Below are positions 1 to 9,120 of a stretch of 64,000 nt of DNA, piece by piece. Source of the DNA: Nocardia gamkensis NBRC 108242 (GTDB lineage: Bacteria > Actinomycetota > Actinomycetes > Mycobacteriales > Mycobacteriaceae); the NCBI RefSeq assembly GCF_001612985.1, contig NZ_BDBM01000006.1:124001-188000 (forward strand), written 5' to 3'. Both the position numbers and the translations under genes were made by a program. The notes beneath the pieces are model-generated. The model saw only the letters and a program-made list of their open reading frames with translations. It did no database searches and had not been told where the DNA came from. Each line of letters starts with the position of its first letter. Position 1 is the first letter of the stretch.

Positions 1-1984
1 GCTGGTCGAGCAGATCGGCGAGTTCGGCGATGGCGCGCGGCTCGCGGCGGTCGGCGGCGGTGCGCCACCAGGATTCGGCTCCGACCGGATCGCCGCGCCG
101 TAGTCGAACCAAGCCGAGTTCGTATGCGGCGCCGGCGTGCCCGGCCTCCGAGGCCTGCGCCCACAATCCGCACGCCTGGTCTTCCTCGCCCCGGCGGTAC
201 ATCGCTACGCCCAGGTCGTAGAGCGCACCACGATATCCGGGATCGCCGGACTGCGTCGGCTCGCTAGACCGCCGCGGCGCATCGACCGGCGCAGAGTGCT
301 CGGCGAGCCGCGCCAGTCCGTCCGAAGCCGGCGCGGCGTCGGGAAGGATGCCGGGCGCGGCGATCGGCGTACTCGCCGCGGGAGGGGTGCTCGTCACCGG
401 CGGGCCGATCTCCGGGGCCGGTGTATTCGCGGCGGGCGGCGTCGTCCGCGACACCGGTTCGCCGGAAGATTTCGACACGCCCGGTGCGGGATCCGGCTTC
501 GCAGCGCCGGAACCGGCGAGCGCAGTGTCCACCGCGGGTTTCGGTTGCGTGCCGACTGGCTCGAATGCGCGAAATGGGGCCGTTGCGGTCCCAGGATCCG
601 CGACCGGCGAGCTGGAATCGCCGTGCGGCCCTTCCGTCGCCGGTCGAGTGGTGGCGGAGCCGGGGGAGGCCTCGGTGGGAGGCGGATCTTCCTGCGCAGG
701 CACCGAAGCGGGAGGTGAAATCTCCGCCTGGGACCGAGTGTGCCTGCCGTTGCGGGCGAATGCGTGAAAGGGGTCCGGTGCGCTCCATGGGTTCGCGACC
801 AGCGGGCTGGATCCGGTGCGCGTCCCGTCGGCCGCGGGGCGAGGGATGGGCGGGAAGTCCGGGGCGGGTGGCGTATTGCCGGTTACCGGGCGTGTGGGGT
901 CTGCGGGCGGATGTGTATGCGCGACCGGGGGGCCGAAGGCGCCATACGAGTCCGCCGTGGATCTCTCGGTGCGGTGACGGATGTAAAGACCTTGCGCGGG
1001 TACTTCTACATGCGCCTGCGGATTCTGCGGGACGTCGTTCGCTTCGGACCGGCTGTCGGCGGCGTGTGGAACGGGACCACCGTGGGCGGCGTCCGTCACG
1101 GATTGTCCGGCGAGCGGGCTCGGCGCCGGGTGCGGGTTGTCCGGGCTGCGGGGGCCGGAAGCGGAGTGCGGAGTTTCCGGAGTGGATCGTGCGGCGCGGG
1201 ACGACTGCAGATTCAGGAAAAGGCTGCCCGATCGCTGGGGCGGCGTGCTCTGGGGCGCTTGTCCGTTCCCGCCACCCCCGGCCGCGGACGGATCGGCGGC
1301 AAGCCATTCGGCCGCAGCCGCGGGTTCGAACGCGGCCGCAGTGGCGTCGATCCGTGGAACCGGCATGGTCGGCGCGGTGGGCGGACCCGCCGAGGAAGCG
1401 GGAAACGAGGCGGGCGGGCTCATATCGATCGAAGTCGTCGCCGGTGTGGCGGTCGCCGGCGGCTCCGGCGCGACAAGTGTGGGAGCGGTGGAGACTTCCA
1501 CCACCAGGTTCGCGAAGTTCGGCGGTCCCTCGCCGATGCTGCACCACAAAACGACGCGACCGTTGGCCTGGTGCTCGACAACGATGCCATAGTTGCCCGC
1601 CCAGGACTTCTGCGTGCCGAATTCGTCCACCCAGACCGGTGTCAGGGTCACCAGGGTCACCGGCGCGCCGGGCGTGACGTCGAAGCTCACACCCGCGGCC
1701 AGGGCGTCGCTCCACGCGTCGACGCCGGCGAGCGAACGTCCGTGCAGGTCAAGGTAGCCGTCCACGACCGAGAGCCCCATTCCGAGCCCGCGCAGTCCGG
1801 CGGGTGGCGCCGCCGAGATCATCGTCAAGGTGACGGTGGTGGGAGCGGGACCGACCTGCTCGGTGTACATCGGGTAGACCATGCTGCCGTGCCAGCGAAT
1901 CGGGTCCGCGCTCTGGTAGCGCGCGGCCAGCGGCAGCTCTTCGGGCGTATTCCGGGCAGCCCACGACGAATACCGCTCGTTCAC
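1..1984 (-). CDS. Pro/Ala-rich protein with C-terminal TPR/Sel1-like repeats (3' end outside window)
   Basis: The reading frame is open from a GTG at 1984 to the left edge, about 661 codons, with no stop seen. The first ~150 residues look folded and contain Trp/Tyr-rich stretches such as YQSADPIRWHGSMVYPMY. A long central part is rich in Pro, Ala, Ser and Thr and probably disordered. The last ~75 visible residues return to helical repeats (LYDLGVAMYRRGEEDQA, then AAYELGLVRLRRGDPVGAE), which look like TPR/Sel1 units. The start is placed at GTG 1984 because AGGCAGG lies just upstream; the shorter open frames in this stretch are in other phases. No transmembrane segment or signal peptide is seen in the visible part. 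The function is unknown; the repeats suggest protein-protein contacts. The linker also carries a degenerate internal repeat around an F-(H/R)-A-F motif. Confidence 0.7.
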   Translation of the reverse strand, partial: MNERYSSWAARNTPEELPLAARYQSADPIRWHGSMVYPMYTEQVGPAPTTVTLTMISAAPPAGLRGLGMGLSVVDGYLDLHGRSLAGVDAWSDALAAGVSFDVTPGAPVTLVTLTPVWVDEFGTQKSWAGNYGIVVEHQANGRVVLWCSIGEGPPNFANLVVEVSTAPTLVAPEPPATATPATTSIDMSPPASFPASSAGPPTAPTMPVPRIDATAAAFEPAAAAEWLAADPSAAGGGGNGQAPQSTPPQRSGSLFLNLQSSRAARSTPETPHSASGPRSPDNPHPAPSPLAGQSVTDAAHGGPVPHAADSRSEANDVPQNPQAHVEVPAQGLYIRHRTERSTADSYGAFGPPVAHTHPPADPTRPVTGNTPPAPDFPPIPRPAADGTRTGSSPLVANPWSAPDPFHAFARNGRHTRSQAEISPPASVPAQEDPPPTEASPGSATTRPATEGPHGDSSSPVADPGTATAPFRAFEPVGTQPKPAVDTALAGSGAAKPDPAPGVSKSSGEPVSRTTPPAANTPAPEIGPPVTSTPPAASTPIAAPGILPDAAPASDGLARLAEHSAPVDAPRRSSEPTQSGDPGYRGALYDLGVAMYRRGEEDQACGLWAQASEAGHAGAAYELGLVRLRRGDPVGAESWWRTAADRREPRAIAELADLLDQ

Positions 1985-2435
1985 TGTCGCGCGCCTGCCT
2001 TTCCACCCGATCCCGACCGCCGCCCCCGCGCCGGGCGGCGGGGTATACCGTACTCGCCGCGAACCACGACTGCGTTGCAATCCCTCGGCCGTAGGTAATG
2101 CCCCGAGGCTCAACGCTACCGGGGGGTTCGTCTCATTTCCCAATGGTGCGCAACGCGCCGTGGTGATCAGGTGATCGCGTGGTGAGCTGGGTCGCACAGT
2201 GCCTGTGCTCGGCCACCCGGCAGGTGGGCGGCCGGCTCCGGAGGACCCGCCACTGCGCGTCACGCGTCGGTGAAGCGCTCGATCACATCGGCCGCCCCGC
2301 TTTCCCGGGCTATCGGTCCGCAGCGACCGTCGTCTCCGGAACCGGCGGGCGGGGTACGCCATGAAGTCGTCGGCTTGCCGGAAGCGCTTCCACGGAACGC
2401 CGAACAGTCGACCAAGCGCTTGCTACGCTCGATCG
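1985..2435. other. Divergent intergenic region
   Basis: About 450 bases lie between the oppositely oriented genes starting at 1984 (-) and 2436 (+). Short open frames occur but none has a convincing start, ribosome-binding site or protein-like composition. It presumably holds both promoters; I see no clear -10/-35 pair or operator. Confidence 0.5.
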
Positions 2436-3518
2436 ATGATCTCCACGGTGGTCTGGGGGACCGGCAATGTCGGCCGGGCAGCCATCCGGGCCGTCGATGC
2501 CAACCCGGCGCTGCGTTTGACCGGGGTGCTCGTGCACGATCCGGCGAAGATCGGCCGCGACGCGGGCAGACTCGGCGGCCTCGGCCATGACCTCGGCGTT
2601 CCGGCCACCGACGACGTCGGCGGCGTTCTCGACGCGCACCCGGACGCGGTGGTCTACGCGGCCTCCGGCGACATCCGTCCCGACGACGCGCTCACCGATA
2701 TCCTGCGCGCACTCCGCGCGGGCGCGGTGGTCGTCACCCCGGCGCTCTACGCCCTCTACGATCCGCGCAACGCACCGCCGGAGGTCCGCGACCCGGTGCT
2801 GGCCGCGATCGCCGAGGGCGGTGGCTCGCTGTTCGTCTCCGGTATCGACCCCGGTTGGGGCAACGATGTACTGCCCCTGCTGATCAGCGGGCTCGGCAGC
2901 ACCGTGGAGACGATCCGCTGCCAGGAGATCTTCGACTACTCCACCTACGACCAGCCGGACTCGGTGCGCTACCTGGTCGGCATGGGCCAGCCGATGGACT
3001 ATCAGCCGCCGATGCTCGCGCCGTCGGTGCCGACGATGGTGTGGGGCGGGCAGATCCGGCTCATGGCACGGGCGCTCGGTGCCGAACTCGACGAGATCCG
3101 CGAGACGCTGGACCGGCGTGCCCTGGATGCCACCGTCACCACGACATCCATGGGCGAGTTCGCGGCGGGCACGCAGGGCGCCGTGCGATTCGAAGTCCAG
3201 GGCATCGTCGATGGGCAGCCGCGTCTGATCATCGAGCACATCACCCGTATCCATCCCTCCTGTGCGCCCGATTGGCCGACACCGGCCGACGGCGGCGCGG
3301 GTGCGCACCGGGTGGTCATCGAGGGTCACCCGCGCATCGAGGTGACCGTCGAGGCCACCGACGAAGACGGCAACCGCTCCGCGGGCGGGAACGCCACGGC
3401 CGTCGGCCGCCTGGTCGGCGCCATCGACTGGCTGATCGGCGCGCGGCCCGGACTCTACGACGCACTGGACGTCCCGCTGCGGCCCGCGGTCGGCAAACTC
3501 GGAAGGAAGCACCCATGA
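2436..3518 (+). CDS. NAD(P)-dependent amine dehydrogenase-like / DapB-fold reductase
   Basis: A 360-residue protein with an N-terminal Rossmann motif, STVVWGTGNVGRAAIRAV (GxGxxG), typical of dihydrodipicolinate-reductase-like N domains. The C-terminal part resembles the DAP-dehydrogenase-like C domain of the actinobacterial NAD(P)H-dependent amine dehydrogenase family. The motif GIDPGWGNDVLPLL in the middle is typical of that group. The substrate cannot be read from the sequence. The start at 2436 is preferred because the Rossmann strand begins there; an in-frame upstream ATG at 2361 would add 25 residues of unlike composition. The stop codon overlaps the next gene's start as ATGA, so the two are translationally coupled and probably act together. 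Confidence 0.85.
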   Translation: MISTVVWGTGNVGRAAIRAVDANPALRLTGVLVHDPAKIGRDAGRLGGLGHDLGVPATDDVGGVLDAHPDAVVYAASGDIRPDDALTDILRALRAGAVVVTPALYALYDPRNAPPEVRDPVLAAIAEGGGSLFVSGIDPGWGNDVLPLLISGLGSTVETIRCQEIFDYSTYDQPDSVRYLVGMGQPMDYQPPMLAPSVPTMVWGGQIRLMARALGAELDEIRETLDRRALDATVTTTSMGEFAAGTQGAVRFEVQGIVDGQPRLIIEHITRIHPSCAPDWPTPADGGAGAHRVVIEGHPRIEVTVEATDEDGNRSAGGNATAVGRLVGAIDWLIGARPGLYDALDVPLRPAVGKLGRKHP

Positions 3519-4006
3519 TCATCGATGTCCCCGAGGGGAAGGATCCGATCGGCTACGTCTGGGGCGAAATGGTTCCCGGCATCGGCGTCGCGGCCTCGAA
3601 TTTCTCGCTGTCGGTGTACTCGCACAGCACGCTCGGCCTGCGCGAATTCGAGGCCGCGCGGCTGCGCATCGCCCAGCTCAACGGGTGCCTGTTCTGCATG
3701 GACTGGCGCACCGAACGGGACGGCGCCGAAGTCGAGCCGGAATTCGCCGACGCGGTCACGCAGTGGCGAACCACCGACGCCTTCGACGAACGCACCAGGC
3801 TCGCCGCCGAATACGCCGAACGCTACGCCACCGACCACCACAATCTCGACGAAGAGTTCTGGAACCGGATGTTCGCCCACTACACCCAGGTGGAAGTGGT
3901 GGAACTGAGCATGAGCATCGGCTCATGGCTCGCTTTCGGCCGGTTGAATCGTGTGCTCGGCCTCGATTCGGTCTGCGTGCTGCCCGATCATTCCGCCGGC
4001 CGATGA
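3515..4006 (+). CDS. Carboxymuconolactone decarboxylase / AhpD-like protein
   Basis: A 163-residue all-helical protein with the AhpD/CMD-type motif LRIAQLNGCLFCMDWR: the residues before the Cys pair and the CxxC (CLFC) are kept, but the His that AhpD has four residues after the second Cys is Arg here. The pair could be a redox-active disulfide. A role in peroxide or alkylhydroperoxide reduction, or in an oxidative decarboxylation, is inferred from the family only. It starts in the ATGA overlap with the upstream amine-dehydrogenase-like gene, with GGAAGG just upstream as ribosome-binding site. Coupling suggests that both proteins act on one pathway. Confidence 0.85.
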   Translation: MIIDVPEGKDPIGYVWGEMVPGIGVAASNFSLSVYSHSTLGLREFEAARLRIAQLNGCLFCMDWRTERDGAEVEPEFADAVTQWRTTDAFDERTRLAAEYAERYATDHHNLDEEFWNRMFAHYTQVEVVELSMSIGSWLAFGRLNRVLGLDSVCVLPDHSAGR

Positions 4007-4022
4007 ATCGACGCCGGAGAAG

Positions 4023-4730
4023 CTAAGTCGGTATCTTCGACACCCACGCCGGCTGCCCGTCGACCAAACCCAATTCGAACTCCTCGGGAGCGTCCAGCAC
4101 GGCGCCGAGTTGACGGAGCGCTCGATCCGCCGAGATCTCCGCCGGAAAACGGATGTATTCGAGGGTCGCGCCGGATATCCGGGCCCGGAATCGGTACCGG
4201 AATTCGACGTGACCCGCGTAGGTCAGCGCGATGCGGCCCTGCCAGTCGATGTCGTGCCTGCCGTCGGGACGCCGGGTGAAGAACACCTCCTGGTCGGCGA
4301 CCGAGTCGTGCCCGAGCAGATAGATGTTGAACGCCAGGCATTCGACGTCGTCGGCGTGCGCGAGGGGCAGTGGATCGACCGTGAGACGTTGCGGCTGTTC
4401 GGATCTCAGCAGGAAAGGACGGCCGGGGGCCGCGGCGCGCAGCCCGGTGGCGTCGTCTTCGCCCCAGTACGTGGACGACAGCGTGCAGCTGTGATAGTTC
4501 TGCCAGGTGATCGGCGACATCCAGCTCTCGCCGTTGTCCTCGTCGTCGGTGGCGTCGCGTTCGGCGTTGTACGCCGCGGAGCGCAGGTGCAGATCGAACC
4601 ACAGGCTACCGGCCTGGTCCATGCGGCCGGTCCACGCGAACTCTTCGATCGCGTGCCCTTCCGGCCACGGATTTCCCGGGAACACAATTCTCCCGGCGGG
4701 CGAGAAACGCACCAGGTCGGTCCTTTCCAT
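4023..4730 (-). CDS. Hypothetical protein, about 235 aa
   Basis: Starts at ATG 4730 (MERTDLVRFSPAG) with TAGGG upstream; a longer in-frame start at 4907 adds residues that look like non-coding translation. The protein is rich in Trp, Tyr, Phe and acidic residues, contains no membrane segment or signal peptide, and looks like a soluble, mainly beta protein (for example VEFRYRFRARISGATLEYI). I do not recognise the family. It is convergent with the AhpD-like gene, 16 bases away, and lies 77 bases downstream of the permease gene on the same strand, so it could be read through from it. Confidence 0.7.
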   Translation of the reverse strand: MERTDLVRFSPAGRIVFPGNPWPEGHAIEEFAWTGRMDQAGSLWFDLHLRSAAYNAERDATDDEDNGESWMSPITWQNYHSCTLSSTYWGEDDATGLRAAAPGRPFLLRSEQPQRLTVDPLPLAHADDVECLAFNIYLLGHDSVADQEVFFTRRPDGRHDIDWQGRIALTYAGHVEFRYRFRARISGATLEYIRFPAEISADRALRQLGAVLDAPEEFELGLVDGQPAWVSKIPT

Positions 4731-4807
4731 GCCGACACACCCTAGCGACCGAGACCGACAAACTCGACACGCCAGAACCGGGAAGCCGCGCCGTGCCGGG
4801 TTCCGCC

Positions 4808-6370
4808 TCAGGCCTTGGCCGGTGTCTCCTCCTCCGGTCGAGCGGCGGGAGGCTCGTCCACCGTGCGCTTCGGCCCGGTGAACCAGGTACGGGCCGACGC
4901 CAGCCACCAGATGCCGATCGCACCCACCACGCCCACCAGGGTGATCGGCGCGTAATTCACAGTGCTCCAGGTGAAGTCACTGTGCCACGGATACCCGCGG
5001 GCGTCGGTGGGCAGGATGAACAGCACGCTGATCAGCGCGATCCAGATCAGCGCGACCGATCCGACCGGGCGGTACCACCGCCCCAGTTGCCATGGACCGG
5101 TGCGGAATCGAGCCCCGTGGCGCTGCCGCAGCAGGATCGGGATGCCGTAGGCGATATAGAGCCCGATGGTCGCGATCGAGGTGGCCGCGGCATACGCGGT
5201 CGGTGCGTTCGCCGGGGGCACCAGCATCGAGGGAACCAGCAACACGAACGCGAAGAACGAGATGAACAGCACGGCGTGCACCGGCACCTTCCGCGGGGAA
5301 AGCCTCGACCAGAACTTCGACCCGGGCACCGCGCCGTCGCGGGCGAACGCGAACAGCATCCGGGAGGCGGAGGTCACCGAGGCGTATCCGCAGAACAATT
5401 GCGCGACCGCCGCGATGATCAGCAGCAGCCCCGACCAGAACCCGCTCAGCGAGTTCTCCAGGATGTAGATGACGGGATAACCGCTGTTCTTCTCCGGGTC
5501 CAGCGCGTCGTCCAGATCCGGAACGGCGAACGTCACCGCCATGATGAGCAGATATCCGGCGATCGCCGATACGACGATCGTGTTGATGATCCCTTTGGCC
5601 GCCATTCGGGACGCGTCGTGCGTTTCCTCCGACATATGCGCCGAAGCGTCGTAGCCGGTGAACGTGTACTGCGCGTGCAGCAGGCCGAGCAGGAAGCTGA
5701 ACGCGATCCCGCCGAATCCGATCGCGCTGTTGTCGACGGTCTCGGTGAAGACCCATCCAGCGCTCTGGTGGTGTTGCGCCCCGAATCCGAGGACGACGAC
5801 GAAAATCGCCACGCCACCGACGTGCCACCACGCGGACACATTGTTGATCACCGCCGACAGATGCGGGCCGAGCGCGTTCAAGGCCGCGTGCAAGACCAGA
5901 ATGACGGCGAACACCAGGAAGATCGCGGTGCGGTCGGTGCCGATCTCGATCCCGACGACGTTCAGCACGACCGTGGTGAAGATGGCCGCGCCGTAATCGA
6001 TCGCCGCGGTGACCGCGATCTGTCCGATCAGGTTGAACCACCCGGTGAACCAACCCCACACCGGTCCGCCCAGTTCGGCGGCCCACCAGTACAGCCCGCC
6101 GGAGGTGGGGTAGGCGGAGGCCAATTCCGCCATGGCGAGCCCCACGAACAGCACCATGATCGAGACCAGTGGCCATCCCCACGACATGGTGATCGGGCCG
6201 CCGTTCGCCAAACCGATGCCGTAGCTGGCCAATCCGCCGGTCAGGATGGACACGATGGTGAAGCTGATGGCGAAATTGGAGAAGCCCGACCAGGACCTGG
6301 CGAGTTCTTGCTTGTAGCCCAGTTCGGCGAGCCGACGTTCGTCGTCGGAAGGGGGTCGGGTATCGGTCAT
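4808..6370 (-). CDS. Amino acid permease (APC superfamily)
   Basis: A 520-residue polytopic membrane protein with about 12 hydrophobic segments. The N-terminus, LGYKQELARSWSGFSNFAIS, and the following GG(L/I) segment with SYGIG are characteristic of the APC-family amino acid/choline transporter group. Other family-like stretches are PTSGGLYWWAAELGGP in helix 3 and FTGYDASAHMSEET in helix 6. The length is normal for the family. The start at 6370 has GGGAGC upstream. The likely function is uptake or exchange of an amino acid or amine across the cytoplasmic membrane; the substrate is not predictable. It is divergent from the FAD oxidoreductase gene at 6521 with a 150-base shared promoter region. 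Confidence 0.88.
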   Translation of the reverse strand: MTDTRPPSDDERRLAELGYKQELARSWSGFSNFAISFTIVSILTGGLASYGIGLANGGPITMSWGWPLVSIMVLFVGLAMAELASAYPTSGGLYWWAAELGGPVWGWFTGWFNLIGQIAVTAAIDYGAAIFTTVVLNVVGIEIGTDRTAIFLVFAVILVLHAALNALGPHLSAVINNVSAWWHVGGVAIFVVVLGFGAQHHQSAGWVFTETVDNSAIGFGGIAFSFLLGLLHAQYTFTGYDASAHMSEETHDASRMAAKGIINTIVVSAIAGYLLIMAVTFAVPDLDDALDPEKNSGYPVIYILENSLSGFWSGLLLIIAAVAQLFCGYASVTSASRMLFAFARDGAVPGSKFWSRLSPRKVPVHAVLFISFFAFVLLVPSMLVPPANAPTAYAAATSIATIGLYIAYGIPILLRQRHGARFRTGPWQLGRWYRPVGSVALIWIALISVLFILPTDARGYPWHSDFTWSTVNYAPITLVGVVGAIGIWWLASARTWFTGPKRTVDEPPAARPEEETPAKA

Positions 6371-6520
6371 ATCGTGCTCCCGGGTGAAAACGCTGCCCTC
6401 ATACCGCGTTTGTCAGAAGATCAGTGTGCGGTACCGACCGGTCGACCGCAGGGCAACCTGCGAATCCGCGAAACCGGCCCCGGCGCCCGCCCGGGGGATG
6501 CCGAACGTAGCGTGAGGGCC

Positions 6521-7894
6521 ATGAGCGAGCGACTGGTGGTCATCGGCGGTGACGCGACGGGCATGTCGGCGGCCTCGCAGGCACGCCGGATGAAGGACGC
6601 GAGCGCGCTGGAGATCGTCGTGTTCGAACGCGGCGGGTTCACCTCGTACTCGGCCTGCGGCATTCCGTACTGGGTCGGCGGACACGTCGCCGAGCGGGAC
6701 GCCCTGATCGCCCGCACACCCGAGGAACACCGCTCCCGCGAGATCGACCTGCGGCTGTACACCGAGGTGACCGAGATCGACGTCGACGCGGGCCGGGTGC
6801 GCTACCGCGAGCGGGAGACCGGCGCCTCGACGTGGATGCCCTACGACCACCTGGTGATCGCCACCGGTGCGCGCCCGGTCCGGCCACCGCTGCCCGGTAT
6901 CGACGCACAGGGTGTGCACGGAGTGCAGACCCTCGACGACGGGCAGGCGCTGCTCGGGACGCTGGAGCAAGCGCGCGGTAACCGCGCCGTCGTGGTGGGC
7001 GCGGGCTACATCGGCGTGGAGATGGCGGAGGCGCTCATCCAGCGTGGTTACGACGTCACCATGGTCAACCGCGGTCCGGAACCGATGTCCACGCTCGATC
7101 CCGACATGGGCGCGCTGGTGCGCGAGGCGATGTGCGGGATGGGCATCAAGGTCGTCGGCGACGCGGAAGTGGCCGAGCTGCGGACCGCCGAGGACGGCCG
7201 GGTCGCCGCGGTCGTCACCGATGCCGCGGAATATCCGGCGGACGTCGTGGTGCTGGGCATCGGCGTGCACCCGGAGACCGAACTGGCCCGCGCCGCCGGA
7301 CTTCCGCTGGGGCAGCACGGCGGGCTGCGGACCGATCTCGCCATGCGGGTGCGCGGGCACGAGAACATCTGGGCCGGTGGCGACTGCGTCGAGGTGCTGG
7401 ATCTGGTCTCGGGCCGGGAACGCCACATTCCGCTCGGTACCCACGCCAACAAACACGGTCAGATCATCGGCGCGAACATCGGCGGGGGCTACGCGATCTT
7501 TCCCGGCGTCGTGGGCACCGCGGTCAGTAAGGTCTGCGAACTCGAGGTGGCCCGAACGGGTTTGCGCGAGAAGGACGCCCAGGCGGCCGGTCTGCAATAC
7601 GTGACCGTCACGGTGGAGGCCACCAACCGGGCGGGCTATTACCCGGACGCGGCGCCGATGACGGTGAAGATGCTCGCCGAGCGTCTCACCGGCCGCCTGC
7701 TCGGCGCGCAGATCGTGGGTCGCGAGGGCGCGGGCAAACGCGTCGACATCGCGGCGGTCGCGCTGACCGCCCGGATGACCGTCGAGCAGATGACGATGCT
7801 CGACCTCGGCTACGCGCCGCCGTTCTCGCCGGTGTGGGACCCGGTTCTGGTGGCCGCGCGCAAAGCCGTCACCGCCGTGCGCGAGCGCCGGTAG
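6521..7894 (+). CDS. FAD-dependent pyridine nucleotide-disulfide oxidoreductase (CoA-disulfide reductase / NADH oxidase-like)
   Basis: A 457-residue protein. It has an N-terminal FAD Rossmann motif (VVIGGDATGMSAA), the single-cysteine redox motif SYSACGIPYWVGG at about residues 42-54, and an NAD(P) motif (VVVGAGYIGVEMAEAL). It also has the second FAD motif IWAGGDCVEV and a C-terminal dimerisation domain. One Cys in SxxxCGxPY, rather than CxxxxC, is the signature of the CoA-disulfide reductase/NADH oxidase/NADH peroxidase branch, so it probably reduces a low-molecular-weight disulfide, peroxide or oxygen. The start is ATG 6521 with GTGAGGG upstream; a much longer frame starting at 4793 is only the antisense of the permease gene. 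It is convergent with the ankyrin gene, five bases apart. Confidence 0.88.
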   Translation: MSERLVVIGGDATGMSAASQARRMKDASALEIVVFERGGFTSYSACGIPYWVGGHVAERDALIARTPEEHRSREIDLRLYTEVTEIDVDAGRVRYRERETGASTWMPYDHLVIATGARPVRPPLPGIDAQGVHGVQTLDDGQALLGTLEQARGNRAVVVGAGYIGVEMAEALIQRGYDVTMVNRGPEPMSTLDPDMGALVREAMCGMGIKVVGDAEVAELRTAEDGRVAAVVTDAAEYPADVVVLGIGVHPETELARAAGLPLGQHGGLRTDLAMRVRGHENIWAGGDCVEVLDLVSGRERHIPLGTHANKHGQIIGANIGGGYAIFPGVVGTAVSKVCELEVARTGLREKDAQAAGLQYVTVTVEATNRAGYYPDAAPMTVKMLAERLTGRLLGAQIVGREGAGKRVDIAAVALTARMTVEQMTMLDLGYAPPFSPVWDPVLVAARKAVTAVRERR

Positions 7895-7899
7895 CGGGC

Positions 7900-8292
7900 T
7901 CAGGCGCCGAAGAGTTCGAGCAGTTCGTTCTTGCCGAACATGACCGCGGCGTCGCGGGCGGACGGAGTGCCGGCGTCCGGGTCGGCTCCGGCCGCCGTGA
8001 GGTGCCGGACGATCTCGGTCTCGCCCTTGAAAACCGCCCCCGCCAGCGGGGTTTGGCCTTTGTCGTTCGCGCGGTTCGGATCGGCCGACCGCTCCAGCAG
8101 CGCCGCCACGGCCTCGGTGTGCCCGTGGTAGGCGGCGAGCATGAGCAGCGTGTCGCCCGCCTCGTTGGTGAGGTCGACCGGCACGCCCGCGTCCACATAG
8201 GCGGCCAGCCGCGCGGAGTCACCTCGGCGAGCGAAGTCGAACACCTTGCCGGCCAGTTCGAGCAGTTCCGGATCGATCTCCTCGGCGCTCAT
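7900..8292 (-). CDS. Small ankyrin-repeat protein
   Basis: A 130-residue protein made of about three ankyrin repeats. Characteristic cores are GDTLLMLAAYHGHTEAVAAL, NDKGQTPLAGAVFKGETEIV and a weaker last repeat. A good ribosome-binding site, GAGAGGAG, precedes ATG 8292. Ankyrin repeats bind other proteins; no partner can be deduced. Small ankyrin proteins next to catalase-like or peroxide-linked genes are known in other bacteria, but here the neighbours are a disulfide reductase (convergent) and UdgX (upstream on the same strand, 31 bases), so joint transcription with UdgX is likely. Confidence 0.88.
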   Translation of the reverse strand: MSAEEIDPELLELAGKVFDFARRGDSARLAAYVDAGVPVDLTNEAGDTLLMLAAYHGHTEAVAALLERSADPNRANDKGQTPLAGAVFKGETEIVRHLTAAGADPDAGTPSARDAAVMFGKNELLELFGA

Positions 8293-8323
8293 CCGCTCGC
8301 TCCTCTCCCGGCCCGCGCCCCGG

Positions 8324-8953
8324 TCAGCGCGTTGCCGCGGGCTTTCCCAGTTGTTCGCGCACTATGCGCAGATCGGCGACGAACGCATCGTAGGCCGCGG
8401 TGCGGTCGGGCGCGCGCAGCACCGACGACGGGTGCACCGTGGCGACCGCGCGGAACTCCGCTGTCTCGACGACTTCGCCGCGGCGTTCGCTGACCTTGAA
8501 CGACGGGCCCAGCAGCGCCTGCGCGGCGATCGCCCCGAGACACACCACCAACCGCGGCCGCAGCAGACCGAGTTCGGCGTCGAGCCATGCCGAACAGGCG
8601 ACCACCTCGGTGCGGCCGGGTTGTTTGTGAATTCGTCGTTTGCCGCGCTCGACGAACTTGAAGTGTTTCACCGCGTTGGTCACGTAGACCGCGTCGCGAT
8701 CGATGCCGACGTCCGCCAGCGCCCGGTCGAGCAGCCGTCCCGCCGGGCCGACGAACGGCTGCCCCGCCACGTCCTCCTGATCGCCGGGTTGCTCACCGAT
8801 CAGCACGACATCCGCGTCCGGCGGACCGGCACCGAAGACCGTCTGCGTGGCGTGGCGGTAGAGATCGCAGCCACGGCAGTCGCACGCCGCCTCGCGCAGC
8901 CGCGCCAAGTCCGCGTCCGCGGGGACGAACATCGCGGCACCGGGCGCTCTCAT
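8324..8953 (-). CDS. udgX: UdgX-type uracil-DNA glycosylase
   Basis: A 209-residue family-4-like uracil-DNA glycosylase. Motif A is GEQPGDQED (residues 53-61), where the Gln/Asp replace the usual residues of family 4. The loop KRRIHKQP (105-112) holds His109, the residue that in the mycobacterial enzyme becomes covalently linked to the abasic site after uracil excision. Cys24, Cys26, Cys29 and a Cys near 119 fit the [4Fe-4S] ligands. The second catalytic motif, HPSSVLRA, is near residue 173. Start ATG 8953 has AGGAGGAG nine bases upstream. The expected role is uracil recognition in DNA with formation of a very stable protein-DNA complex. It lies upstream of the ankyrin gene on the same strand. 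Confidence 0.93.
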   Translation of the reverse strand: MRAPGAAMFVPADADLARLREAACDCRGCDLYRHATQTVFGAGPPDADVVLIGEQPGDQEDVAGQPFVGPAGRLLDRALADVGIDRDAVYVTNAVKHFKFVERGKRRIHKQPGRTEVVACSAWLDAELGLLRPRLVVCLGAIAAQALLGPSFKVSERRGEVVETAEFRAVATVHPSSVLRAPDRTAAYDAFVADLRIVREQLGKPAATR

Positions 8954-9120
8954 CGCTGTTCTCCTCCTGCCCTTCGCGGGGCTGCGACCGCCATTCGCCG
9001 ACCTCCTCCGCCCACCGATGCTGGTGGCGGCTTACCCGTTTCCACGGCCCTCACGCGCCGGTCGCGAATCTCCCTCCCACGTGCTGAACGGCCGGGCATG
9101 GGTCGGTATAGTCGCCGCGG

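Noticed and set aside
264..2098. Several open frames of 85-483 residues on both strands
   Set aside because: Arg-rich shadows of the 1-1984 minus-strand gene.
4793..6520. Long N-terminal extension of the FAD oxidoreductase frame
   Set aside because: It is the antisense of the permease gene; the true start at 6521 has the Rossmann motif immediately after it.
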